From NCBI RefSeq assembly GCF_900476375.1, contig NZ_UPPP01000071.1, positions 1-64,000 of the forward strand: 64,000 nucleotides of DNA. The letters are read 5' to 3'. The notes beneath the pieces are model-generated. The model made no database searches and had not been told where the DNA came from. It saw nothing but the letters and a program-made list of their open reading frames with translations. Position 1 is the stretch's first letter. The number at the start of each line of letters is the position of its first letter. This document shows, piece after piece, positions 39,103-49,113 of the stretch. The DNA comes from Allolucifera butyrica. Its GTDB lineage: Bacteria; Bacillota; Negativicutes; Sporomusales; UPPP01. Position numbers and translations under genes: made by a program.

Positions 39103-41811
39103 CTACTTACTGTCTGCCGGTTTTTTATCCGCTTCAACCGGCAGGGAAAAGCTGATCCGCACGCCGCCGTTGGGCCGGTTTATCGCCCAGATTACGCCGC
39201 CATGGGCTTCAACAATTTCTTTGCAGATGGAAAGACCCAAGCCGGTACCGCTCTTGGCTTTGGCATTATCCGCCCGGTAAAATTTTTGAAAAATGTTTGA
39301 CAGTTCTTTATCCGGTATGCCGATACCCCGGTCGGCTACCGAGACAATTACCTTTTCCTCTTCTTTCAGGGCACTAACATCAATGATACTATTCTCTCCT
39401 GAATATTTCAACGCATTATCCACCAGATTCACCAGTACCTGTTCCAACAATACACAGTCTCCTTTGATCATCGGAATGCTTTCCGGGATATCTGTTCTCA
39501 CCTTCCGTCCGTCCAGGCTGTCTTTCAGCCGGTGGAGAGAAGCGCCCACAATGTCGCCAATGTCGCACCAGTCTTTTTTGACTTGAATCGCCCCGCTTTC
39601 CCAGCGGGCCGTATCCAGCAGGTTGTTCACCACCCGTTCCATACGGATAGCTCCGTCCTTGATGTTCGCCATCAATTCATATTGTCCGGTGCGCGGCAGT
39701 TCAATCGTACGGTCAAGCAAGGCGTCGATGGAACCGATAATCGTGGCCAGGGGGGTACGGATCTCATGGGAAATGGAGTTGAATAACGCCGTGCGCAGCC
39801 GTTCCGATTCGGTCATCAAAACGGCCTGACTGGCCTTTTGCGCCAATTGAATTCTTTCAACCGCAATCGCCGCCATACTCGTCCAGGCATCAATCAGGCG
39901 CCATTGCTCGGTTGTAAGCTTTTTTTCAACCATATGCATGCCGAAAATCCCGATCACCCGGCCATGAACTTTTAACGGCAAATACAAATACTGGGCGGCA
40001 GGCAGTGTTTCCGTCGCCCGTCCGGCCACTTCCCCATGCTCATAAGCCCACATGGCAACAGCGCACTCACTGGGCTCGCTGACCACTGTCCTGCCGCTTC
40101 CGTCCGGTCCTGCAAAAGCTTTAATTTCCAGCTTGTCATACTGGTTGGGAAGCAGGACGACCACTGCCCAGTCCAGGGCCTGATAGGCTCTTTGGGCCAA
40201 TCCGTTAATAACGGCGTCCAAATCAACCTGGGCGGCAACCTCCCTGCTAAATTCGTATAAAGACCACGTGCTTTTTTCCCGCCGCTGAGCAAAGCGCGCC
40301 TCATGCCGCAGCCGTTCGGCCTTTCCGCCGGCAACAAAAGCGACCAGTAAAAAAATGATAAAACTCCAGAGATAACGAATATCCGACACTGTAAAACTCA
40401 GTCGCGGCGGGACAAACAAAAAATCAAACACCACGACCGTGGCGATTGCCGTTGCGTAGGAGGGGCCGCGGCCCCACCGGGTAGCGCTTACCAGCACCGG
40501 CAATAAGTACAGCATGGCAATATTGACCAGTTCCAGTTCCCGGTGTAAAAACCAGCTAAGAAAGGTGACCGCTCCCATCATCGCCAGTCCGCCGGCATAA
40601 TGGGACCAGAATATTTGCGGCGGATTTACCGCGGTTTTTACACGGGGCGCATATTCCTGATCCTTTTTGCCCCGGACAATATGAATATGAATTCCACCGC
40701 TTTTGCGAATCAGCTTATCTACCAGCGCCTCACCGCGCAGCCACTCCCAAACCCGGTTTTGCTGCGGTTTGCCAATTACAATATGAGTGATATTTTCCGC
40801 ATGCGCCATAGTCAGCAACTCTTCCGCCGGGTCATGTCCCGACAGCGAGCGGACCTTGCCTCCCAAATCCTCCGCCAAGTGCAGATTGCGAGCCAGACGT
40901 TCCCGTTCTTTTTCCGTCAGCGGCGTACTGCGGGGTGTTGCTATATGAACGGCATACCATTCCGCTTTCATGGCTTGCGCCAGCCGCCTGGCTACACGGA
41001 TTAAATGAGCGGAAAAAGGACTGGCACTGACGCACACCATGATTCTCTCAGCCGCCGGCCAGGGACCTTCGATGGCATGATCATGCATATATTCATTAAG
41101 CTGCTGGTCTACACGATGCGCGGTAAACCGGAGCGCCATTTCCCGCAGGGCATTAATATTGCCGGGACGGAAAAAATTTCTTAGGGCCCGCTCGACCTGG
41201 CCGGGCACATAGACCTTGCCTTCTTTTAACCGTTTGATCAGGTCTTCCGGCGGTATATCGATGAGCTGCACCTGGTCCGCCTGTTCAATAATGGAGTCCG
41301 GCACAGTTTCCCGCACTTTTATGCCCGTAATTTGTTCCACAATATCATTTAAGCTTTCGACATGTTGAATATTCAGGGTGGTATAAACGTTAATCCCCGC
41401 ATTCAATATTTCTTCCACGTCCTGAAAACGTCTTACATAGCAGGATCCCGCCACATTGGTGTGAGCCAGTTCATCCACCAGTACCAGTTCAGGGTGCTGG
41501 GCAATAATCGCGTCCAAATCCATTTCCGTCAACTGCTTACTGCGATATTCGAGCAGTTTTGGCGCCAGCCGCGGCAATCCTGCCACCAGTTCCTCCGTTT
41601 CCCTGCGGCCGTGCGTTTCCACCCAGCCGATCAGAACGTTCATACCTTCCGCCTGACGCTCGTGAGCATTTTCCAGCATGGCAAACGTCTTGCCTACGCC
41701 GGCGGCGGCCCCCAAAAATATGGTCAGTTTGCCGCGGCCCTCTTTGGATGCTTTCTTTAACAATAGATCCGGATTACGGCGCTGCGGCTCATTAATACTC
41801 AAAAAACCCAT
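39103..41811 (-). CDS. kdpD: Sensor histidine kinase KdpD
   Basis: 902 residues from the ATG at 41811 (GGGAGAGGGG upstream). All KdpD modules are present: N-terminal KdpD domain with Walker A GAAAGVGKT (34-42), a universal-stress-like domain (about 250-370, VCVSASPFSAHLIR), four membrane helices (DUF4118), a GAF domain, and the kinase with NSISHEIRTPLATI (phospho-His), NLVDNALKYS, DRGIGIPDKELSNIFQKFYR and GTGLGLSICKEIVEAHGG. It phosphorylates KdpE in response to low potassium or turgor. A separate promoter and leader hairpin lie upstream, between it and kdpC. A second, kinase-less KdpD is encoded at 46584-48662. Confidence 0.95.
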   Translation of the reverse strand: MGFLSINEPQRRNPDLLLKKASKEGRGKLTIFLGAAAGVGKTFAMLENAHERQAEGMNVLIGWVETHGRRETEELVAGLPRLAPKLLEYRSKQLTEMDLDAIIAQHPELVLVDELAHTNVAGSCYVRRFQDVEEILNAGINVYTTLNIQHVESLNDIVEQITGIKVRETVPDSIIEQADQVQLIDIPPEDLIKRLKEGKVYVPGQVERALRNFFRPGNINALREMALRFTAHRVDQQLNEYMHDHAIEGPWPAAERIMVCVSASPFSAHLIRVARRLAQAMKAEWYAVHIATPRSTPLTEKERERLARNLHLAEDLGGKVRSLSGHDPAEELLTMAHAENITHIVIGKPQQNRVWEWLRGEALVDKLIRKSGGIHIHIVRGKKDQEYAPRVKTAVNPPQIFWSHYAGGLAMMGAVTFLSWFLHRELELVNIAMLYLLPVLVSATRWGRGPSYATAIATVVVFDFLFVPPRLSFTVSDIRYLWSFIIFLLVAFVAGGKAERLRHEARFAQRREKSTWSLYEFSREVAAQVDLDAVINGLAQRAYQALDWAVVVLLPNQYDKLEIKAFAGPDGSGRTVVSEPSECAVAMWAYEHGEVAGRATETLPAAQYLYLPLKVHGRVIGIFGMHMVEKKLTTEQWRLIDAWTSMAAIAVERIQLAQKASQAVLMTESERLRTALFNSISHEIRTPLATIIGSIDALLDRTIELPRTGQYELMANIKDGAIRMERVVNNLLDTARWESGAIQVKKDWCDIGDIVGASLHRLKDSLDGRKVRTDIPESIPMIKGDCVLLEQVLVNLVDNALKYSGENSIIDVSALKEEEKVIVSVADRGIGIPDKELSNIFQKFYRADNAKAKSGTGLGLSICKEIVEAHGGVIWAINRPNGGVRISFSLPVEADKKPADSK

Positions 41812-41830
41812 CCCCTCTCCCAATGGGAAT

Positions 41831-41864
41831 ATTGCCCATAGCATACAGCCTGGCTATGGGCAAT
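41831..41864. promoter_or_regulatory. Perfect 12-bp hairpin in the kdpD leader
   Basis: ATTGCCCATAGC (41831-41842) and GCTATGGGCAAT (41853-41864) form a perfect stem with a 10-base loop, 20 bases before the kdpD start. There is no T run, so it is not a plain terminator; it may block read-through partly or stabilise the kdpDE mRNA. Confidence 0.6.
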
Positions 41865-41897
41865 CCGAACTACAGACTTCACCATTTATTTACTTTC

Positions 41898-41928
41898 ATT
41901 ATACCGCAAACGGGCTATTGTTTATCAA
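41898..41928 (-). promoter_or_regulatory. Candidate promoter of kdpDE
   Basis: Minus strand TTGATA (41923-41928) and TATAAT (41898-41903), spacer 19 bases, at the very end of kdpC. It would allow kdpDE expression apart from kdpFABC. Confidence 0.4.
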
Positions 41929-42499
41929 GCGCTAAATTTAGTTTCAATACATTGACCCGTTGTTCGCCTAAAATTCCGAATTGAGAACTTTTAGCATACC
42001 TGTCGACCAGATCCCGCACCTGGCCGGCGGATATTCCCCGCGCCTGAGCAACCCGCTCGACCTGCAGATAGGCTCCTTCCAGAGAAATATCCGGGTCCAG
42101 CCCGCTGGCGGACGATGTTACCATGTCAGCGGGAACTACCGCGTCGGCAGGCAAGTTATTTTCCCGTCTTACCAGGGTGAGTTTCTCCTTAATGGCCTGC
42201 ATCAGCTTGGCATTGGTCGGGCCCAGATTAGTGGCGGCGGAGCCGGCTGCATCATAACCATCCTGCCCGGCTGCCGAGGGACGGCCATGGAAGTAACCTG
42301 CCTGACTAAAATTCTGACCTAATAGCGCCGAACCGACAATTTTACCGTCCCGCTGAATGAGCGAGCCGTTGGCCTGGGCGGGAAAAATAACCTGCGCCAG
42401 GCCGGTCATCGCCAGCGGATAAACAACACCGGTCAATAGGGTAAATATAATTAATAACAACAGCCCATTTATACTTTGTCTGAGCATTGTTTTCAGCAT
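41915..42499 (-). CDS. kdpC: Potassium-transporting ATPase subunit C
   Basis: 194 residues with one N-terminal membrane helix (about 9-30) and an outside domain containing YFHGRPSAAGQDGYDAAGSAATNLGPTN, GLDPDISLEGAYLQVERVA and FGILGEQRVNVLKLNLALD, all standard KdpC features. It stabilises the KdpFABC complex. Starts 15 bases after kdpB. Confidence 0.95.
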   Translation of the reverse strand: MLKTMLRQSINGLLLLIIFTLLTGVVYPLAMTGLAQVIFPAQANGSLIQRDGKIVGSALLGQNFSQAGYFHGRPSAAGQDGYDAAGSAATNLGPTNAKLMQAIKEKLTLVRRENNLPADAVVPADMVTSSASGLDPDISLEGAYLQVERVAQARGISAGQVRDLVDRYAKSSQFGILGEQRVNVLKLNLALDKQ

Positions 42500-42514
42500 C
42501 CTTTCGCCTGCATG

Positions 42515-44545
42515 TTAAACTAATCCCAGGGCAACCAAAATCATATCAATCAGCTTAATGCCGATAAAGGGAGCAATCAAGCCGCCAAGGCCGTAAATGA
42601 TCAGGTTGCGCCTGAGAATCAGGGCCGCCCCCAGGGGCTGATATTTAACTCCCCGCAGGGCCAGCGGAATCAAGGCAATAATAATCAGCGCATTAAAGAT
42701 CACGGCGCTCAGGATAGCGCTTTCCGGTGTGGCCAGCCGCATAATGTTAAAGGTGTTCAAAGCCGGATAGGCGGTGGAGAACATGGCCGGAATAATGGCA
42801 AAGTATTTGGCTACGTCGTTGGCGATACTGAAAGTAGTAAGAGCGCCGCGGGTCATCAGCAATTGCTTGCCGATCTCGACCACTTCGATCAGCTTGGTCG
42901 GATTGCTGTCCAGATCCACCATATTACCGGCCTCTTTGGCCGCCTGGGTACCGCTGTTCATGGCGACGCCCACATCGGCCTGAGCCAGCGCCGGCGCGTC
43001 ATTGGTGCCGTCGCCGGTCATGGCCACCAGCATTCCCTTATCCTGATATTCCCGGATTAATTTCAATTTGGCCTCCGGCGTGGCTTCCGCCAGAAAATCA
43101 TCAACCCCGGCTTCCGCGGCAATCGCCGCCGCCGTCAGAGGATTGTCGCCGGTAATCATTACCGTCTTAATTCCCATGCGGCGCAATTCCTTGAACCGCT
43201 CTTTAATTCCGCCCTTAACCACGTCTTTTAAGTAAATCGTGCCCAAAGCGCGGGGACCATCCGTAACGACCAGGGGCGTACCGCCGCCCTTGGCAATCTG
43301 CTCACACTGTGCGTGAACCTGGCGGGGGACCATCCCCCCTTGCGCATCAATAAATTTGCGAACGGCGTCCATAGCCCCTTTCCGGATTTGCCGGCCTTTC
43401 ATATTCACCCCGCTCATGCGGGTCTGGGCCGTAAAAGGCACAAACTCCACATCCAGCGTGGCAATATCCCGTTCGCGCAAGTTATACTGCTGCTTGGCCA
43501 ATACGACAATACTGCGGCCTTCCGGTGTTTCATCGGCCAGGGAAGAAAGCTGGGCCGCGTCGGCCAGTTCTTCCGCCGTAACTCCCGGCGCCGGAATAAA
43601 TTCCGCCGCCATCCGGTTGCCTAAGGTTATGGTCCCGGTTTTATCCAGCAACAGGGCGTCAATATCACCCGCCGCCTCAACAGCCCGGCCCGACATGGCC
43701 AGGACATTCCGCTTCAGCAGCCGGTCCATGCCCGCAATGCCGATGGCGCTTAACAGACCGCCAATCGTCGTTGGGATCAGACAAACGAGCAAAGCGATCA
43801 GTACTGTTACGGAAATGGTAGTGCCGGAATAGATAGCGTACGGCTCAATGGTCGCTACGACAATCAAGAAGATAATCGTCAGACCGATGAGCAAAATGGT
43901 GAGGGCAATTTCATTGGGGGTTTTCTGCCGTTTGGCCCCCTCTACCAGATTTATCATACGGTCAAGAAACGTCTCGCCCGGATTGGCGGTAATTCTGACT
44001 TTAAGCCAGTCCGAAAGCACCCGGGTGCCGCCGGTGACCGAAGACTTATCGCCGCCGGATTCCCGGATAACCGGCGCCGATTCGCCGGTAACGGCGCTTT
44101 CATCAACCGAGGCGATTCCTTCAATCACTTCCCCGTCGCTGGGAATAACATCACCCTGTTCAATGAGGACCAGATCACCTTTTTTCAAACTGGCCGCATC
44201 TACCAGCGTGGTTTTTTCGCCGCTTAGCTTTTTGGCCTTCGTTTCTGTCCGTGTCTTGCGCAAAGCCTGGGCCTGAGCCTTCCCTCTCCCTTCGGCCAAG
44301 GCTTCGGCAAAATTGGCGAATAACACCGTAAACCACAGCCAAAGAGCAATCTGCAGTTCAAATACGACGCTGGCCCCGCTGCCGTTTAGGAAGTCGCGCA
44401 GCATCATAACGGTAGTCATCAGGGAGCCGATAAGAACAATAAACATGACCGGATTGCGGAATTGGACCCGGGGATCAAGTTTTACAAAGGCCTGACCGGC
44501 AGCCGACCAGATCATCTTTTTATCAAAACCAACTTTTTTACTCAT
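42515..44545 (-). CDS. kdpB: Potassium-transporting P-type ATPase subunit B
   Basis: 676-residue P-type ATPase. The phosphorylated Asp is in [37 protein letters not shown] is the actuator region (TGES), and [28 protein letters not shown] is the hinge motif. It energises potassium uptake through KdpA. Starts 12 bases after kdpA. Confidence 0.96.
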   Translation of the reverse strand: MSKKVGFDKKMIWSAAGQAFVKLDPRVQFRNPVMFIVLIGSLMTTVMMLRDFLNGSGASVVFELQIALWLWFTVLFANFAEALAEGRGKAQAQALRKTRTETKAKKLSGEKTTLVDAASLKKGDLVLIEQGDVIPSDGEVIEGIASVDESAVTGESAPVIRESGGDKSSVTGGTRVLSDWLKVRITANPGETFLDRMINLVEGAKRQKTPNEIALTILLIGLTIIFLIVVATIEPYAIYSGTTISVTVLIALLVCLIPTTIGGLLSAIGIAGMDRLLKRNVLAMSGRAVEAAGDIDALLLDKTGTITLGNRMAAEFIPAPGVTAEELADAAQLSSLADETPEGRSIVVLAKQQYNLRERDIATLDVEFVPFTAQTRMSGVNMKGRQIRKGAMDAVRKFIDAQGGMVPRQVHAQCEQIAKGGGTPLVVTDGPRALGTIYLKDVVKGGIKERFKELRRMGIKTVMITGDNPLTAAAIAAEAGVDDFLAEATPEAKLKLIREYQDKGMLVAMTGDGTNDAPALAQADVGVAMNSGTQAAKEAGNMVDLDSNPTKLIEVVEIGKQLLMTRGALTTFSIANDVAKYFAIIPAMFSTAYPALNTFNIMRLATPESAILSAVIFNALIIIALIPLALRGVKYQPLGAALILRRNLIIYGLGGLIAPFIGIKLIDMILVALGLV

Positions 44546-44557
44546 AACTGCTCCTCC

Positions 44558-46261
44558 TTAAAAGAACTGGCCGTGCAGCATCGACAGATGTTCGACAATT
44601 GGGCCGAGGGCCAGGGCCGGCAAAAAGGTCAATGCCCCGACAACAATGACGATTGCCGCCAATAATATTACGAACAGCCAGCCATCGGTCGGAAAAGTGC
44701 CGGCGCCGGGGGGCGATATTCTTTTTTCCGCCAAGCTGCCGGCAATGGCCAATACCGGCAGAATAACCCCGAAGCGGCCCAATATCATGGCGATACCCAG
44801 CGTCAAATTATAGAACAGGCTGTTGCCGTTCAATCCGGCAAACGCGCTGCCGTTGTTGCCCGCACTGGAGGTGTAGGCGTAAATAATCTCACTGAGGCCA
44901 TGGGGTCCCGGGTTATTGATGGCGCTGGTCCCGGCTCCGGTTACGGAGGCAATGGCGCTGCCGGTCAAAATGGTTACAGCCGGTACCAGTACGGCAATCA
45001 CCGCCATTTTCATTTCAAAGGATTCAATTTTCTTGCCCAGATACTCCGGAGTGCGGCCCACCATTAAGCCAACAATAAATACCGTTAGGATCACAAAAAC
45101 CAACATACCGTAGAAACCGGCGCCAACTCCGCCGACAACCACTTCCCCCACCATGATCTGGAGCATGGGCACCAGTCCGCCGAGCGGGGTATAGCTATCC
45201 AGCATGGAGTTTACCGCCCCGCAGGAAGCCGCCGTTGTTACGGTACTGAATAAAGCCGAACCGCCGATGCCAAACCGCACTTCCTTACCTTCCATCGCAT
45301 TGGGGCTGCTAATTCCCATGGCCGCCAGATTCGGATTGCCGAACAGTTCGCTGCTATACAGAGTGCCTAAAAACAGAATGAACAGCAGCAGCATAGCGGC
45401 CAGTACGGCGTAGCCCTGCCGCTTGTCCCGGACCATATGGCCAAAGGTAAAGACCAGCGCGACAGGAATCAGAAAAATAGCTAAGACCTGAATAAAATTG
45501 GTGAGCGGCGTCGGATTCTCAAAAGGATGGGCTGAATTGACATTGAAAAAGCCGCCCCCGTTGGTGCCAAGCATTTTAATCGCTTCCTGGGAAGCCACCG
45601 GCCCCATGGCAATGGTCTGTTTCGCCCCTTCCAGCGTTGTAGCCGACACGTAGGATGAGAAATTTTGGATTACTCCCTGCTGTACAAACAGTAGGGTTAA
45701 CACAATACATATCGGCAGAAAAACCCAGAGAACACTCCGTACCATATCAACCCAGTAGTTGCCAATATCTGCCGTGGTTTTGCGCGTTAGGCCGCGGATC
45801 AGAGCTACCGCAACCGCAAGGCCCGTTGCCGCCGACAAGAAGTTATGCACGGCGAGGGCGGCCATCTGGGTGAAATAGCTCATGGTCGTTTCGCCGCCAT
45901 AATTCTGCCAGTTGGTATTGGTAATAAAGCTGACAGCCGTGTTAAAAGCCAGATCCCAGGGAACCCCGATCTGGTGCTGGGGATTAAAGGGCAAAATGCC
46001 TTGCAGCAGCTCGGTAAAAAATACCGCCAGAAAACTGAACAAATGAAACAGAATAAGCGCCCAGGCATATTGTTTCCAGTTCATCTCCTGGCCGGCGTCA
46101 ATACCGCACAGCCGGTAAATGAGCCGCTCAGCCGGCACTAAGAGAGGATCTAAAAAAGTTTTCTTGTTTTCGAATACATGAAACATGTATTTGCCTAACG
46201 GTAACGCCAGCAAAATCAGGACAATCAGGTAAACAACAAACAGCATTACATCGTTAATCAT
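44558..46261 (-). CDS. kdpA: Potassium-transporting ATPase subunit A
   Basis: 567-residue channel-like subunit with ten or more helices and four selectivity-filter-like loops, including NTAVSFITNTNWQNYGGE, LGTNGGGFFNVNSAHPFENPTP, SCGAVNSMLDSYTPLGGL and SAGNNGSAFAGLNGN. It binds and conducts potassium. Its ATG directly follows the kdpF stop codon with no gap. Confidence 0.96.
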   Translation of the reverse strand: MINDVMLFVVYLIVLILLALPLGKYMFHVFENKKTFLDPLLVPAERLIYRLCGIDAGQEMNWKQYAWALILFHLFSFLAVFFTELLQGILPFNPQHQIGVPWDLAFNTAVSFITNTNWQNYGGETTMSYFTQMAALAVHNFLSAATGLAVAVALIRGLTRKTTADIGNYWVDMVRSVLWVFLPICIVLTLLFVQQGVIQNFSSYVSATTLEGAKQTIAMGPVASQEAIKMLGTNGGGFFNVNSAHPFENPTPLTNFIQVLAIFLIPVALVFTFGHMVRDKRQGYAVLAAMLLLFILFLGTLYSSELFGNPNLAAMGISSPNAMEGKEVRFGIGGSALFSTVTTAASCGAVNSMLDSYTPLGGLVPMLQIMVGEVVVGGVGAGFYGMLVFVILTVFIVGLMVGRTPEYLGKKIESFEMKMAVIAVLVPAVTILTGSAIASVTGAGTSAINNPGPHGLSEIIYAYTSSAGNNGSAFAGLNGNSLFYNLTLGIAMILGRFGVILPVLAIAGSLAEKRISPPGAGTFPTDGWLFVILLAAIVIVVGALTFLPALALGPIVEHLSMLHGQFF

Positions 46262-46348
46262 TTAAAATTCCTCCGGTTTCAATAATGCATAAAGCAGATA
46301 ACCCAGTAAAATCACGGTGACAATGCCACCGGCCCAATAATCAACCAT
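46262..46348 (-). CDS. kdpF: Potassium-transporting ATPase subunit F
   Basis: A 28-residue single-helix peptide, MVDYWAGGIVTVILLGYLLY then ALLKPEEF, typical of KdpF: a short hydrophobic helix ending in the LLKPE motif. It stabilises the Kdp complex. GGAGAAAG lies just before the ATG at 46348, and TAA is immediately followed by the kdpA ATG. It is too short for most gene finders. First gene of kdpFABC. Confidence 0.9.
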   Translation of the reverse strand: MVDYWAGGIVTVILLGYLLYALLKPEEF

Positions 46349-46583
46349 TCTTTCTCCTCCTTCACTGAATTACGGACTAGGCTGCATTTTTTCCGACTTT
46401 ATTTTTCTATCCTTAGGATGTAAGAATCAAGAAAAAAATATAAGCTGGTTATACAATATCACCCGCCGTATAAAAAAGGGGTAAAGATTATTGGCGGGGC
46501 TGTAAAAAAAACATAAAAAAGGGTTATAAGACCAAGTATTTGCCATAAATCAGGAGAAACTAAGCAAAGAAAGGGTGAAAAAT

Positions 46584-48662
46584 ATGCCGGAAATAAAGGG
46601 GAAAATGCGGCCTGACCCGGACAAATTGCTCGCACAGCTTATCAAAGAATCCCGGGGCAAACTGACAATCTTTTTAGGTGCGGCGGCCGGTGTGGGTAAA
46701 ACGTATAGCATGCTTGATGTGGCTCAGCAGCGACTGAAAGAAGGTGTTGACGTCGTTATTGGCTGGATTGAAACGCATGGACGCCGGGACACGGAAAAAA
46801 TGCTTGCCGGGCTGCCGCGTATTTCGCCGCAGGTAATCCATTACCGGGAAAAACAATTGACCGAAATGGATATTGACGCCGTTTTGGCCCGCCGGCCGCA
46901 ACTGGCGCTGGTGGATGAACTGGCCCATACCAATGTGCCGGGTTCGCGCCATAAACGGCGTTTTCAGGATGTGAAAGAGTTGCTGGCGGCCGGTATCGAT
47001 GTTTACACCACCATCAATATCCAGCATATTGAAAGCCTGAACGATGTCGTTACCCAAATAACCGGCGTTATTGTCCGGGAAACGGTGCCCGACTATATCA
47101 TCGAACAAGCCGACACGGTTCGGCTGATCGATATTCCGCCGCAGGATCTGATTACGCGTTTAAAGGCCGGAAAAGTCTATATGCCGGAACAGGCCGAAAA
47201 AGCCCTGCAGCAGTTTTTTCAGCCGGCCAACATCAGCGCTCTGCGGGAACTGGCCTTACGCTTTACCGCCGGCCGGGTAGACAAGGATCTAAAAGAATAT
47301 ATGCAGATCCATCATATTGAAGGGCCGTGGCCTGTCGCCGAACGGGTCATGGTCTGCGTCAGCGGCAGTCCTTTTTCCGCCCAGCTCATCCGGGCGGCGC
47401 ACCGGCTGGCGGGAGGACTTCATGCCGACTGGCTGGCAGTACATATTGAAGAAATGAAACGGCGCTTTCCTATGGGCGATAAAGAACAGGACCGGATAGG
47501 CCGGAATATGAGACTGGCGGAAGAACTCGGAGCAAAGACGCTAACCGTTGTCGGCGCTCATCTCACTCAGGAAATTCTGGATGTGGCCCGTGCTCACAAT
47601 GTGACGGCCATTGTCATCGGCAAACCGCATCACAGCCGTCTCCGGGAAATCTGGCATGGTTCGGTCTTTGACAAGCTGGTTCGTCAAAGCGGCGGCATTA
47701 ATATTTATGTCATTCGGGGAACGGCGGAAGCAGAACCGGTACCGGCCATCCAGACTGCCCCGCCTGTCCAGCGTCTGCCTTGGCCGTACTATGCCGGGGG
47801 GCCTGCTATGATAGTTCTGATAACGGCTCTGGGCCTGCTGGTCAGGAAATGGCTGGGACTTGTCAATATCCTGTTGCTGTACCAGCTGCCGGTAATCCTC
47901 AGCGCGTATTGGTGGGGGCGCTGGCCATCCTATTTCACTGCCCTCGCCGGCATTCTCACCTTTAATTTTCTTTTTATAACCCCAACCTGGCATTTGATGA
48001 TGGGAAACATCCGTTATCTGGGAAGCTTTGTTACGTTTCTCATCGTTGCTTTCATTATCGGGGGACGCACGGAACTTCTCCGGCATGAAGCATGGGAAGC
48101 CAGACAACGGGAAAAAAGCACCCGGGCCTTATATGAATTTAGCCGCAGCATTGCCGCTGTCAGCGATTTAAAGGCGATTGCCGCCGGTATGGCCAGGCAG
48201 GCGGCGGAAACACTGGAGCAGGAAGTGGTTATCCTGCTGCCTGACAAGGAAAAGAAACTCATCCTTTGGGGTCGGCACAATCCACGAAAGCGGCAGACAA
48301 ACAATGCAACCGGTCAGACGCTCTCCAATCCCGCCGAAGCCGCCGTCGCCACCTGGGCCTATCAACACGGACAAAGTACCGGCCGTTCCACAGAAACTAT
48401 GTCCGGGGCCAACTTTCTATATATTCCGCTCAAAATACACGGAACAGTGCTTGGTATATTTGGCGTCCAAGTGACGGCGAAAAAAGTTACCCCTGAACAG
48501 CGGCGCCTTATCGAAGCCTGGGTCGGTCTGGCGGCGCTTGCCGTAGAACGGGTTAAGCGAGAAGAAGAGCCCCGGAATACTTCTATCCCGGCCGAAAACA
48601 AACCGGACTTTCCCCCGGCGCACCCCCGAAAAAAAGGACTTTCCGGGGAAAAAACGCAATAA
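46584..48662 (+). CDS. KdpD-like sensor lacking the histidine kinase core
   Basis: 692 residues from an ATG at 46584 (GAAAGGG upstream; a GTG at 46575 overlaps it). It matches KdpD module by module: KdpD domain with Walker A GAAAGVGKT (32-40) and VDELAHTNVPGSRHKRRFQD, a universal-stress-like domain (about 250-370, VCVSGSPFSAQLIR), four DUF4118 helices (about 395-500) and a GAF domain ending near 650. After ALAVERVKREEE it stops with a Pro/Lys-rich tail; no phospho-His box or HATPase is present, and none follows in any frame before the next genes. It is transcribed away from kdpFABC. It may sense potassium or a nucleotide and modulate the full KdpD. Confidence 0.88.
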   Translation: MPEIKGKMRPDPDKLLAQLIKESRGKLTIFLGAAAGVGKTYSMLDVAQQRLKEGVDVVIGWIETHGRRDTEKMLAGLPRISPQVIHYREKQLTEMDIDAVLARRPQLALVDELAHTNVPGSRHKRRFQDVKELLAAGIDVYTTINIQHIESLNDVVTQITGVIVRETVPDYIIEQADTVRLIDIPPQDLITRLKAGKVYMPEQAEKALQQFFQPANISALRELALRFTAGRVDKDLKEYMQIHHIEGPWPVAERVMVCVSGSPFSAQLIRAAHRLAGGLHADWLAVHIEEMKRRFPMGDKEQDRIGRNMRLAEELGAKTLTVVGAHLTQEILDVARAHNVTAIVIGKPHHSRLREIWHGSVFDKLVRQSGGINIYVIRGTAEAEPVPAIQTAPPVQRLPWPYYAGGPAMIVLITALGLLVRKWLGLVNILLLYQLPVILSAYWWGRWPSYFTALAGILTFNFLFITPTWHLMMGNIRYLGSFVTFLIVAFIIGGRTELLRHEAWEARQREKSTRALYEFSRSIAAVSDLKAIAAGMARQAAETLEQEVVILLPDKEKKLILWGRHNPRKRQTNNATGQTLSNPAEAAVATWAYQHGQSTGRSTETMSGANFLYIPLKIHGTVLGIFGVQVTAKKVTPEQRRLIEAWVGLAALAVERVKREEEPRNTSIPAENKPDFPPAHPRKKGLSGEKTQ

Positions 48663-48705
48663 GAAAGACCGCTGTGCGGTCTTTCGGCTCGTAGTGCGGG
48701 GCTTA
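48661..48705 (+). repeat. Hairpin plus linker of the structured repeat family (element E)
   Basis: AAGAAAGACCGCtgtGCGGTCTTT hairpin directly at the stop of the KdpD-like gene, followed by CGGCTCGTAGTGCGGGGCTTAAT, a shortened version of the linker in elements A-C. It likely serves as terminator for this gene. Confidence 0.65.
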
Positions 48706-48822
48706 ATAACTGGAAGAGAAACTCGAGAAATAACAGCAATTTGCGGCTAAACAACTAAGTAACAGGATTAAAAGGATGATTGCAACAATGATCCAAATGC
48801 CACCGTCAAAACCGAAAAACAT
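48703..48822 (-). CDS. Tiny membrane protein, 39 residues
   Basis: Starts MFFGFDGGIWIIVAIILLIL, then LLSCLAANCC and a Ser-rich end SSFSSSY. One hydrophobic helix preceded by a Gly-rich head. GGAAGGAAG lies upstream of the ATG. Resembles 17377-17499 in design. It is the last of five same-direction genes encoding small membrane or Ser/Cys-rich proteins. Function unknown. Confidence 0.7.
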   Translation of the reverse strand: MFFGFDGGIWIIVAIILLILLLSCLAANCCYFSSFSSSY

Positions 48823-48859
48823 AAAATTCCTTCCTTCCCAAATTATATTCCACTAGGCG

Positions 48860-49015
48860 TTAGGAAGTTGAAAACTCGCTGCCTACGAAAAAAAGAATGA
48901 TGATCAAGATGGCGATAACCCAAGTGCATCGAATACCACAGCCACAGCCACATTCGTAGCTATAGTCACTATAACTGGAAGAGGAACAGAAAAACCGAAA
49001 TGGATTCCAAGCCAT
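48860..49015 (-). CDS. Small Cys/Ser-rich membrane protein, 51 residues
   Basis: An unusual order: a Ser/Tyr-rich stretch (SSSSYSDYSY), a Cys/Gly motif ECGCGCGIRC, then a single helix WVIAILIIILFFVG. AAAGGAGG lies upstream of the ATG. The same elements (Gly/Cys motif, WII-type helix, Ser-rich block) occur in the neighbouring 39-residue protein, but in another order. Four of its six cysteines lie in the short C-G-C-G-C stretch and could bind metal. Function unknown. Confidence 0.7.
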   Translation of the reverse strand: MAWNPFRFFCSSSSYSDYSYECGCGCGIRCTWVIAILIIILFFVGSEFSTS

Positions 49016-49090
49016 AAGTATCCTCCTTTTTTCAGTTTGGACACTCCAAAAAATTCGCCTTTATTCCAAGCCGAATCCTTTCTTCCTGCT

Positions 49091-49113
49091 TAAAGACCCT
49101 TTAGGTCTTTCTT
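49091..49113 (-). repeat. Dispersed AAGAAAGACC hairpin overlapping a gene end
   Basis: Minus strand AAGAAAGACCtaaAGGGTCTTTA. The TAA in the loop is the stop codon of the 98-residue protein, so the repeat supplies the final codons and a terminator-like stem. Confidence 0.65.

Noticed and set aside
46349..46583. Cyclic-di-AMP riboswitch in front of kdpFABC
   Set aside because: The divergent region is only about 235 bases and AT-rich, with no conserved stems of that riboswitch class visible.
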